Source: Hanleya hanleyi
Taxonomy: Eukaryota > Mollusca > Polyplacophora > Lepidopleurida > Hanleyidae
Direction: 5' to 3'
Length of the DNA stretch: 64,000 bases
NCBI GenBank assembly: GCA_036873755.1
Contig: JAVTVY010020341.1
Coordinates: forward strand, 1-64,000
The stretch's first letter is position 1; each line of letters opens with the position of its first letter. Below are positions 13,001 through 29,069 of this stretch, in pieces. The translations under genes and the position numbers were made by a program. Below the pieces are notes generated by a model that made no database searches, was not told where the DNA came from, and worked only from the letters and a program-made list of their open reading frames with translations.

Positions 13001-13885
13001 GTCGCCACTTTTATTTTATTTTCGCTTTGTGCAGACAAACACTGCCGACTTGTGAAGTAAGCTAGCAGATAAAATTCGCCCCACGTGAACGGTGACCGTT
13101 CGCGTAAAATATGGTTTGCGCAACCTTCACGTAAGCTGAATGAGCGTTCGCGTCAAAAAATAAGGCCTGGTATGATACCCATCTGATAAAAACAGGCCCC
13201 ACGATAATTTTTCAGATCGGAAAATCAGACGTCTGCAGCATTTTTTTTTGCTGTGGATGGACGGTTTTACTACGGCAAACTCTGCGGCAATTGCGAGGGC
13301 TGCAATTGATACGACATTTAATCACCAGAATATAAATATATTTAAAATAAAAATATTTATACATTTTTTTCACTCAAATATATACCGGTACCAAACAAGA
13401 CAGTGTTAGTGATTGTGTGGCTATATACGGTAAGTTCCCTAAGTATTCGTGACCGGAAGTGAATATCGCAGTCGTGAAAAACTGACCACTTCCGAATACT
13501 TTGTGCAGGTCAGTTCAGGAAAACGGACGTTTTCGTAAATTTAGAGTCCCCATATTGACGGAGCTTCTCGACTTTGGGGCACACTGCGAACACGCAGGTT
13601 AGCGTGACGAGAAGAGCGGCATGTTATGCCCTGCAATAAAGCTGGGGGAGGGGTACAGGATCGGCTTGTCCATCCTGTAGATACAATTTTGTCCGGACTA
13701 ATACTTCTAAAATTTTGCTTCTATTTTAATACATTTACCATGCGATTCACACATTTGTTACAGAGTTATGACCCTTCCTATCCTTAGGTTTTATTTATAC
13801 TGTATTGAAATATTACTTGGAATGGAAGACTTGTGTCTTGCAGGGCGGGGGTATTTCAGTTATCCCTTAGGATAACAGTTGCATC
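13000..13885. other. CpG-richer stretch, no gene recognised
   Basis: CpG density is visibly higher than in flanking sequence, with repeated GTTCGCGT/ACGTGAAC text around 13080-13160. There is no coding frame of note. It lies downstream of the minus-strand exon at 13895-14095, so it may be intronic to that gene. Confidence 0.3.
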
Positions 13886-13894
13886 TAGTTATAT

Positions 13895-14095
13895 TTATAC
13901 TTGCCTTGCCACCAACTCCTCAAACGAGCCGTCTGCAGACTTTCCTCGAATTTCGAGGTAATTTTTGAGTGCCAGCGGTGACCATTTTTGTAAATTTTTG
14001 TCATCCAGGTTATGACCGTGTTCGGGGTCCTCGAGCAGTTTGCGTTTACCCTTGCCTTTTCCTTTACTTGGGCCATTATTTGCACCTTTCGGCAT
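13895..14095 (-). CDS. Putative first coding exon, SAP-like protein
   Basis: A minus-strand frame starts with ATG at 14095 and reads MPKGANNG, then a lysine/glycine-rich basic run (KGKGKGKRK), then LEDPEHGHNLDD. It then has a segment NLQKWSPLALKNYLEIRGKS followed by SFEELVARQ. The spacing of leucines, the RGKS turn and the ELV helix fit a SAP-type DNA-binding helix-extended-loop-helix; that is a pattern match only. The frame reaches a stop right after a plausible donor: either AAG|GCAAGT (a GC-AG type intron) or CAA|GTATAA. It therefore reads as exon 1 of a spliced gene whose other exons I cannot find. Upstream lies a 119-bp tandem duplication that may carry its promoter. Basic N-termini of this kind also occur in mobile-element genes, so it may be element-encoded. 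Confidence 0.45.
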   Translation of the reverse strand: MPKGANNGPSKGKGKGKRKLLEDPEHGHNLDDKNLQKWSPLALKNYLEIRGKSADGSFEELVARQV

Positions 14096-14106
14096 GTTTG
14101 ATTATC

Positions 14107-14344
14107 CTGGGCCACGTGCTTTCTCGGCAGTGTTTACGTTCCACTGACCCAGAGCCGCGCTCTGGATATGACCCAGTTTACCTAATATGGCGAGACTGTG
14201 GAGTCGTGTATTTATGCCTATTAGCCTGGGCCACGGGCTTTCTCGCCAGTGTTTACGTTCCACTGACCCAGAGCCTCGCTCTGGATACGACCCAGTTTAC
14301 CTAATATGGCGAGACTGTGGAGTCGTGTATTAAATTTCATTAGC
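14107..14344. repeat. Two-copy 119-bp tandem duplication
   Basis: 14107-14225 and 14226-14344 are near-identical copies containing CCTGGGCCACG.GCTTTCTCG, TTTACGTTCCACTGACCC, CGCTCTGGATA, ACCCAGTTTACCTAATATGG and CGAGACTGTGGAGTCGTG. They sit immediately 5' of the minus-strand SAP-like exon. A diverged inverted match (GTGGAATGTAAACAAAG) lies at about 14547-14590. Confidence 0.85.
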
Positions 14345-14748
14345 CTTAAAACTTTTGGCTGTTATGTCTGTATATTGGACCCCTGCTGACATAACAGGGG
14401 TAGTTTAGAAATTAGCTATGCCATACGAAAAATTTCAGTTCGGATCAATCAGTGGCGACAAAAATGCCTTTTGTCACAAAATCTTCACTGACCATCCTTC
14501 ATTGATACACAGCTCCACGATCCCGTGACTGAGTGACATACTTTCGAGTGGAATGTAAACAAAGCCCCATGACGCGCTCACTGGCTCAGGTTGAAGAACC
14601 AAGGACTAACATGCTGCTGTTCTAACCCATGGGAAAAGATTGAAAATCTTGATATAAGTAAATTCTAATGGGGCCCCCGAGACTAAATACATCTGTTCAT
14701 CACTCTATTGCCGTGCAATATAGGCCTAAACGCAGCTGCAAAAGCAAG

Positions 14749-14841
14749 AGCTGAGGTGGTCGAGTGGTTTAGGGTGCTTGCATTTACTGCTGGCAATTTG
14801 GTGCCAAATTCTGAGAGCACAGGTTCGAACCCCCCACGGGG
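14749..14841 (+). repeat. tRNA-Ser/Leu-like sequence (SINE head or tRNA relic)
   Basis: An A-box-like TGGTCGAGTGGTTTAGG and a B-box-like GGTTCGAACCC are spaced as in a class II (long variable arm) tRNA. The anticodon region around TTTACTGCTGG could read GCT (serine), but the anticodon and acceptor stems do not pair cleanly. I read it as a tRNA-derived SINE head or pseudo-tRNA, not a working tRNA gene. Confidence 0.5.
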
Positions 14842-14987
14842 TCGACCCATCCAGCATTAGTTTCTGTGCTTCACTAAGAAAGTCTCATCCTAAAAATAAT
14901 TGATTAATAATCGAATCTACTTACAAACACTGTTTTATTAAAATGATAAGTTGACCCAGTCATAGATTACATGCCAAAGCCTATGCT

Positions 14988-15323
14988 CTAGTCTAGAGTT
15001 ATGGCCCTTTTTCTGAAATCTCTGTGAATGGGACTTGTCCAGCTGGCTGGATCTTGGTTAATATTGTATGGGCAATTATGAAATTTGCAGAATATGTGGT
15101 CAGTGCCCCGCAGTTGTGCAGCGTGAAGTTTCTCCGCGTTTTGCTGATATTTTCAAGAGTTATGGCCCTTTGTTCCTGAAATCTTTGTGAATTGGGATTT
15201 GTCCGGGCTGGATCTCGGTTAATATTGTATGGACAATTATGAAATTTGCAGGATATGTGGTCAGTGCCCCATAGTTGTGCAGCGTGAAGTTTCTCCGCGT
15301 TTCACGTATATTTTCATGAGTTA
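14988..15323 (-). repeat. Family F tandem monomers (~163 bp), left block
   Basis: About two units with TCTAGAGTTATGGCCC, AAATCTCTGTGAATGGGAC, TCTCGGTTAATATTG, TATGAAATTTGCAGGATATG and TGCAGCGTGAAGTTTCTCC; the unit is about 163 bp. The array breaks inside the word GAGTTATGGCCC at 15323 and resumes at 17836, with an inserted element between. Confidence 0.8.
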
Positions 15324-17833
15324 CAGTAATTTCCCTATTAATTCGCCTTCCAAATTTAATTCGAAAACGGCCGATTTTTCCCCTGTCGTCATTTTGTCCA
15401 TCCTAATAAAACGAAAATGGGAGCATTTTCAATATACCCGTGAAACAATAAATTCGAACACTCCCGTTTTCGCCACGGAGTTCGTGCCGACGAAAGTAAA
15501 GTGAATATGTTAGTACTAGAATCTCGTATACATCACTGTATGCTATTATTTGTAAACGCAGAGAAACAACAGGGAATGGTACAATATAATCAGACTGAAT
15601 TACTATTACTTACAGTCTATAAGGAAAAAAATTGATTCAATTAACTCCGCAGTCCTGTAATTTTATCCTAACTTGATCGCGATTCGCCGCAGTCGGGAAA
15701 AATATATACGGAAGTCCCCCGCACGTGGTCGAGTGTCTGCACATGGCCCACTATTGAATCATTCTTCAGTTTCCAGCATTCGTATATCAAATATCTTTTT
15801 TCAACCAGCATTCCTTTATTTGAAAAACACAGTGAATATTTTCCGAGAAAGCAGAACTGCGTGAGAATGAATTCTTTTTGAACGGAACATGAAAATCACC
15901 GACAACGATGGTCGACGTGACATGCTCTTACGGAAATTTCAATGGCGCTCCTTTTCTGTTCAAGTCTTTACGGTGGTTAATCGTCCCTCATTAATTCATG
16001 GCCCCTCTAACTTTTATACGTTGGTGATTAAATAGAATACATTTTATGCTAATATATTTTCAGATGAAGCCGGCTGTCAATCTGACCTGGAGTCAACAAT
16101 CGCATGCCGCGGTTGGAATTTGGATATTAGTGTTTAGAATTTTTTTAGAAAAATGGAATAAACCCATCCACGATATGGTTATAGTACTGCACGGACAAAA
16201 TCGTCATAATATTGAACATATGAATATATTTTATAATTTTTCTCAACTTGACTACAATTGTTTTAAAAGCAATACTAAAGTCAAGACGCACGTGTCGTGC
16301 TTTTAAGCGTATCATCACTTTGCACTGGAATGGAATGGACCGTTTGACCGTAATCTTATTGTGCCACGCCAAATAAGGACTCGTCCATGCCAAGTGCCCA
16401 GTCAAAATATAATTAGGTCCGGTATCCCATATATTACATCAGACCGCACGCGGTCTGTAAATAGACTAGGCTTTTCCCATATCTGTGTATCGTCGGCATT
16501 ATTCTTTGTCCTTATTTCCTGTACACCCTCTATATGTGTAGTCTACAGTCTGATGGCCAAAGATTTCCGCTTGCAGCCAACTCCTCACACCCCTATCCTG
16601 ACTTTGGATTCCTGACTTTGGATTTTTCCATTTCATGTGGTGTTCTCCGGAGGACAAGCTGTGCAGCTGGGCATGCTAAAAATAAACTAAACACTGTGAC
16701 AATCTGTGTTCACATTTACCTGGATGTGTAGTTTGTGAATGAAGTGATGAGAGGAGTCAGGACTCCAAGCAAGGTAGCCATTGGAAATTTAAATATCAAA
16801 GAGCTGCAGCAATGTCATTCCCTGGCGTTTCAGTGTTGGAAATTGAGGGGCACTGAGGGGTTATACTATCACGTCGTGTGACGTGAACACATCAATCGAT
16901 ATAGCCGATTAAAAGACCGTAACACTTGGAGGATTCGAGTGTTGAGAGCCAGTTGGATTTACAATATAAATAACAAGTGAATGAAGGACAAAAATGGATT
17001 ATATATATCACGGTGTAAAATATCCCTGAAGCTCAAGTTATCCAACACAGATTTCGGTAAATTTAATCTGAAATCTATTTGCAATGAATAATAATTCGAG
17101 ACAGCAAATTTTTGTTTCATTCCAGTTCTGTGTTCATTTCAAGTTTGTTTCAGTGCGCAGTTGCTGTGGAGAAATCCAATGCAATCCACAAGCACACACG
17201 TTAGAAATTGATATAACCGGGAACGTCACCCGACAGAGATTGAACTCTCCCGCTACCTGGGCCTCCTGTGTAGCAGGCCCACGTGCGTCACACACTATGA
17301 ATAGAGGGCAGGTCAGGCAGGTCAATATTAAGGGACAGCGAGGGGTTCAGCATATACGCTGAACAAATGGATTAACATTCGAAATCTCTCAAATGTGTTA
17401 CTTAATATAATAATGTGTTTCTTTCTATCATTACCAAGTCTCTATTCGTATGTTATATTAATTCAAAACACGATCATTTTAATTCACCAACTTGTTCACA
17501 AAATTCATCCGATCACTATATACATGTAGTTTTACGATAATCACATCGGACTTTTCATAAAACCAATTCGGAATGCTGATATTTCTCCCTAAAGAGTTCC
17601 AGAGTGTTTTGAATGAACTATGATAGAGATATCAAACATAATACACGGTTATCAATAGATCACAACGATCAGGGTGGAGCGGTCCGCCATTTGGATTTTC
17701 CGTGAAAATCAGCGTAACATATAATTCGAACACAAGCGTTTTCTGGAATTAGCTCGACAAATAATTCGAAAGTAACCAATTTTTGGAGTTGCGAGTTTCA
17801 TCACTGCATCGCGAATTATTAGGGAAATTACCG
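15324..17833. mobile_element. 2.5-kb TA-flanked inverted-repeat element (non-autonomous)
   Basis: The ends are CAGTAATTTCCCTATTAATTC (left) and the complement of CGGTAATTTCCCTAATAATTC (right), flanked by TA on both sides (15322-15323 and 17834-17835). Removing it rejoins the host monomer as GAGT-TA-TGGCCC, identical to sibling monomers. A TA target duplication is typical of Tc1/mariner-type transposases. The interior (several AATTCGAA words, AT-rich) has no recognisable transposase; frames at 15673, 16046 and 17084 show no motif. Shorter relatives with the same ends are at 24436-24977 and 31314-31521. Confidence 0.8.
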
Positions 17834-17835
17834 TA

Positions 17836-18502
17836 TGGCCCCTTTTTCTTCAAATTTTTGTGAATTGGGACTTGTCCGGCCTGGATCTCGGTTAATATTG
17901 TATGGACAAGTCAGAAATTTGCATGATATGTGGTCGATGCCCCATAGTTGTGCAGCTTGAAGTTTCTCTGCTTTCGGTTATATTTTCAAGAGTTATGGCC
18001 TTTCATTTATCAAACCTGAGTGAATGGGATATATTTATTTGTGCAGGCTGGATCTCAGTCCATAACAGATTTGGACTGGGAAAATGGCTATATATATGTC
18101 ATTCTACATTCCAAAGCAGACCACATTGGTCCTGAAGTATGAAATTGCCCCAGAAAAGAGTGAATTGGTTGCAAAATTCAAAGTTCAATGAATGCTTCAT
18201 AATTTCACCGCAATATACTCCAAAGGAATGTAGGTCTCATAACCCGGTCACATTTTCGGATTTGGCGAAAGCCCCGGCAACCATCTTGCATCAAAACATT
18301 GTATTATCACTTGTTGGTCGATACTTGGAATATGTATTATGCGAGGCATGGCAGAACAAGTGACTTAAACAGAATTTTTATAATTATCCAAATTAGGCCT
18401 GTACCGACCAATACAGAACAGAACAATGGCGGGGTGGTGTCTGATTAAAGCGGAAGGGGGGGCATACAATTGAGCAATCTCTGATTGCTTCCTTCCTGTG
18501 TT
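17836..18502 (-). repeat. Family F monomers and unique right end of the composite element
   Basis: It continues the interrupted monomer (TGGCCCC..TTCTTCAAATTTTTGTG), then a unique segment (18130-18470) that is matched in reverse complement at 59281-59640. The end is the hairpin GAGCAATCTCTGATTGCTTCC and CTTCCTGTGTT. No gene; frames here are interrupted. Confidence 0.75.
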
Positions 18503-19135
18503 GTTTTACATTGTCTTGGCTATATCCATGGTTCCAGTTTTATTCATGAATGGTCCAGATTGTTGTTTTACATTGTCTTGGCTATATCCATGGTTCCATG
18601 CAGTTTTATTCATGGATGGTCCAGATTATTGTTTTACATTGTCTTGGCTATATCCATGGTTCCAGTTTTATTCATGGATGGTCCAGATTGTTGTTTTACA
18701 TTGTCTTGGCTATATCCATGGTTCCATGCAGTTTTATTCATGGATGGTCCAGATTATTGTTTTACATTGTCTTGGCTATATCCATGGTTCCAGTTTTATT
18801 CATGGATGGTCCAGATTGTTGTTTTACATTGTCTTGGCTATATCCATGGTTCCATGCAGTTTTATTCATGGATGGTCCAGATTATTGTTTTACATTGTCT
18901 TGGCTATATCCATGGTTCCAGTTTTATTCATGGATGGTCCAGATTGTTGTTTTACATTGTCTTGGCTATATCCATGGTTCCAGTTTTATTCATGGATGGT
19001 CCAGATTGTTGTTTTACATTGTCTTGGCTATATCCATGGTTCCAGTTTTATTCATGGATGGTCCAGATTGTTGTTTTACATTGTCTTGGCTATATCCATG
19101 GTTCCAGTTTTATTCATGCATGGGTCAGATCGTTA
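18503..19135 (+). repeat. 60/65-bp minisatellite, main part
   Basis: About ten units alternate between 60 bp (GGTTCCAGTTTTATTC) and 65 bp (GGTTCCATGCAGTTTTATTC). Near-identity of units and lengths divisible by 3 or 5 create three overlapping long frames of over 220 codons; these are artefacts. The last unit decays into ATGCATGGGTCAGATCG. The array ends about 55 bp before the splice acceptor of the first GLIS2 coding exon. Confidence 0.9.
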
Positions 19136-19210
19136 TTTTGCACTATGGATCAACTTTTATTAATGGACATGCCACATTTTGTAGTTTCAGAGATCTGATG
19201 GTCAACAGAG

Positions 19211-25937
<6,727 letters not shown>

Positions 25938-26580
25938 ATATGTTCAACTGAATATATATGTTTTATGGTAAGATTTTAGGGTGACAATATAATTTACCAG
26001 ATTTGTAGTTTACTAGTCAATTAGAAACAGTTCTGTTTCGAGACCTGTGAGACAAGCATTCAGCCATCCTCCAGCCCGAGGTTAGAAACAGGACTAGAAA
26101 TGGTAATTGTTCATAGTAACCTTAATAGTTACCATGAAATTTGAGGGGTTTTCCTAAGAAGCTAACTGGTAACCTGATGGTAACTTGAACGATGGTTTAC
26201 TAGTACTACATTTACATATTTCTAACCCTGTCAAAATCCTGCTTTCAACAGGGTATGCTCTAGCAGTCCCAACAGATTTGATCCATTTTAATTGACTTTG
26301 GGATATACAAAGTCTACTTTTGGGACAGCATGATATGGACTAGATGCACAAATGTACGCACACTTGTATTTATTAATTATTTCAAAGAGTTTAATAAGAC
26401 ATCGAAAATGTTGTCAATTCCATACATGTAAACTTTTTTTGTACTTTGGCTGTGAAACATCTATTGATAAAGCAGTTAGTTTTGTTCTGTGGTGTAATCT
26501 CTGCTCGGTATAAAGGGTTAATCGTTTGAAGCAAGACGATTTACAGGGAAATCAGAAAGTCAGACTAATATCTATTTTAT
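25938..26580. other. GLIS2 downstream region
   Basis: No exon or standard poly(A) signal is recognised. It would be 3' UTR if the gene ends at 25937, or intron if the donor at 25903 is used. Confidence 0.4.
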
Positions 26581-28377
26581 CCTTTTTACCCCTCAGCCTA
26601 TTAGGCTGCGGGGTCTTGTCGTTGGCATGTACGTCCGGTCGTCAACAATTCTTGTGATCGATCTAGAAACCGAACCGTTCCTTCTAGAGACTTCAAATTT
26701 GGTATACAGAATTGTTGGGTGGTCAACCACAAGCCTATTGAATCTGGACCCGATTGGTTGGAAACTTTGGCGGCCATCTTTAATTTATGCGAAACCATCA
26801 CAGCTTTCTCGTTATCAAGCTTTCTTTAGAACGACTTACCCTAGGCACACCAAACTTGCCGTGCACATCCATATGCTCATGACCCAGAACCCTATTGAAT
26901 CTGGACCCGATTGGGTGGAAACTTTGGCGGCCATCTTTAATTTATGCGAAACCATGAATCTTGTGTATCTCGGAAACCATTTTGCTGTTCAGTGTGAAAC
27001 TTTGTAGAGATTATCGATACATCAAGAAACTTTGAAAGAATGACCAAACCAGTTTTCCTGATTAGGTGAAAGCCTTGGTGGCCATCTTTAATTTATGCAG
27101 AATCTTTAATGATGTATTTCTTTGATACCATTGAAGTGTTCTATACGAAACTTCTCGTTACCAAGCTTTCTTTAGAACGACTTACCCCAGGCACACCAAA
27201 CTTGCCGTGCACATCCATATGCTCATTACCCAGAACCCTATTGAATCTGGACCCGATTGGGTGGAAACTTTGACGGCCATCTTTAATTTATGCGAAACCA
27301 TGAATCTTGTGTATCTCGGAAACCATTTTGCTGTTCAGTGTGAAACTTTGTAGAGATTATCGATACATCAAGAAACTTTGAAGGAATGACCAAACCAGTT
27401 TTCCTGATTAGGTGAAAGCCTTGGCGGCCATCTTTAATTTATGCAGAATCTTTAATGATGTATTTCTTTGATACCATTGAAGCGTTCTAACTTGGTATAC
27501 AGCATCGATGTATCAAGAGACTTGACTTGCACTGAATAACCACATCAATTCTTCTGAGAGGCGGGAAGGATGGCCGGCCATTTTTAATTTATGCAAAATC
27601 ATTAATCATCTCTATCTCTGATACCGTTTAAGTGCTCGATATAAAATTTGGTAAACATCATCGATGCAGCAAGAGACTTATGATGAATGACAGAACTGGT
27701 TTCTCTGATTGGGTGGAAATCTTGGTGGCCATCTTTAAGTTATGCAAAATCTTTAATGATATATATCTCGGATACCATTTAAGTGTTCTATATGAAACTT
27801 GGTTTACAGCATCGATGTATCAAGACACTCGCAATGAAGATCAGTTCCTCTGAATGACCGGAAGGATAGGCGGCCATCTTTACTTTATGCAAAATCATTC
27901 TGATACCGTTCAAGTGCTCGATGTAAAATTTGATATACATCATCAGTGCATCAAGAAACTTACGATGAATGACAGAACTGGTTTCTCTGATACCGTTTAA
28001 GTGCTCGATATAAAATTTGGTAAACATCATCGATGCAGCAAGAGACTTGTGATGATTGACAGAACTGGTTTCTCTGATTGGGTGGAAATCTTGGTGGCCA
28101 TCTTTAATTTATGCAAAATCTTTAATGATATATATCTCGGATACCATTTAAGTGTTCTATATGAAACTTGGTATACAGCATCGATGTATCAAGACACTCG
28201 CAATGAAGATCAGTTCCTCTGAATGACCAGAAGGATAGGCGGCCATCTTTAATTTATGCAAAATCATTAATGATCTCTCTCTGATACCGTTCAAGTGTTC
28301 GATGTAAAATTTGATATACATCATCAGTGCATCAAGAAACTTACGATGAATGACAGAACTGGTTTCTCTGATTGGGC
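26581..28377 (-). mobile_element. Pearl/Helentron-like element, family C
   Basis: It starts with TTTTTACCCCTCAGCC, a hairpin (CCTCAGCCTATTAGGCTGCGGGG) and GTACGTCCGGTCGTC. About eleven degenerate ~150-160-bp monomers follow with GGAAACTTTGGCGGCCATC, TTTAATTTATGC, TGAAACTTGGTATACAGC and ATCGATGTATCAAGA. Internal blocks are themselves duplicated (26870-27120 against 27230-27480, and 27600-27860 against 27970-28240). A second full copy is at 35023-36150. Confidence 0.75.
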
Positions 28378-28690
28378 GGACTTTCTACATCACTAAGGAG
28401 CCACTGTTCAGCGACTAATGTTGTCATACTTGGAGACTTCAACAATGACTTTGCTGTCGACTCGGCTGAAACAACCAAGATAAACGACTTCTTCCAAGAG
28501 CATGGGCTCTTTCCCTTAATCCACACCCCATGCAACCACAGATCTTACGACAACCATTGACCAGATTTTCACCAATTTCAAACTCACAGATATACAATTT
28601 GGTGTCCATGAAACATATTATTCATATCACAAGGCTGTTTGGATTGCCATCCACCCATCCTCATCCTCTGCTTGATCACAGATGGAAAGA
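28378..28690 (+). pseudogene. Retroelement endonuclease (EEP-type) relic
   Basis: The frame encodes VVILGDFNNDFAV (the GDFN metal/phosphate motif of exonuclease-endonuclease-phosphatase domains), then INDFFQEHGLFPLIHTPC. A one-base frameshift near 28540 moves the reading to TTTIDQIFTNFKLTDIQFG followed by YYSYHKAVWIAI. This order (GDFN, then T.IDQIFT, then YHKAVW) is that of LINE-type endonucleases. There are no flanking RT motifs in frame, so it is a dead fragment joined directly to the family C array. Confidence 0.65.
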
Positions 28691-28744
28691 GACAGACAAT
28701 CAACAGGTACACAGGGATTCATACAGTTATTGCTATCAAAGACT

Positions 28745-29065
28745 TTTATTATTGTTTAGATTATTATTAGGGTTCAAAGCCAAAATGGCTTGAAGCCTTT
28801 TGTTTTTGTTCAGAATATTTCTGTTCTTCCGCCATATTTTTCGCACACGCTATGTCAAAATATTTATTATAATCCTTCAATGCATCCAACATCCCACACT
28901 GAATTTATCATATTGTAATCTTTTACAAGCCACTGCTAAAGCATCTTCTGCATTCAACCAAATCTTTCAGGCTTTTACATATGCATTTTTCATTCATTGT
29001 GTACCAATATACACTGACTAAAACTGTCTGGCTGAGGGGTTGTTGCACCTTTTAGGTGCTGCCTC
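28745..29065. mobile_element. Hairpin-ended (Helitron-like) element
   Basis: The left side has ATTATTAGGGTTCAAAGCC with a hairpin AGCCAAAATGGCT. The right side has GGCTGAGGGGTTG and the hairpin GCACCTTTTAGGTGC. The right-end text recurs in reverse complement at 40190-40250. The boundaries are approximate and there is no target duplication. Confidence 0.4.
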
Positions 29066-29069
29066 ATGT

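Larger units (their letters stand above)
10956..18502 (-). mobile_element. 7.5-kb composite Helentron-like insertion splitting a minisatellite
   Basis: The left end (10956-11150) has a hairpin (CCCCCCTCTA/TAGAGGGGGG), the text ATAGCGATCGCTTTGTCC, a TCCG microsatellite and the block TTGTGCAGCGTAAAGTTTT. The right end (17836-18502) finishes in a second hairpin (GCAATC/GATTGC) and TTCCTTCCTGTGTT. Removing the interval restores a perfect minisatellite unit (CAGATTGTT joined to GTTTTAC) with no target duplication, as expected for rolling-circle Helentron insertion between two T bases. A solo copy with both ends but only 675 bp lies inverted at 59270-59945. Its text passes directly from the 11147 side to the 14990 side, so 11147-14990 is extra material in this copy. 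A separate TA-flanked element occupies 15324-17833. No Rep/helicase reading frame was found. Confidence 0.75.

Noticed and set aside
14749..14841. Functional tRNA gene
   Set aside because: The A and B boxes are good, but anticodon and acceptor stems do not pair and the length of the variable region is irregular.
10956..18502. Rep/helicase or transposase inside the composite element
   Set aside because: Searched by eye on both strands for helicase, HUH or DDE patterns. Only short uninformative frames and the SAP-like exon were found.
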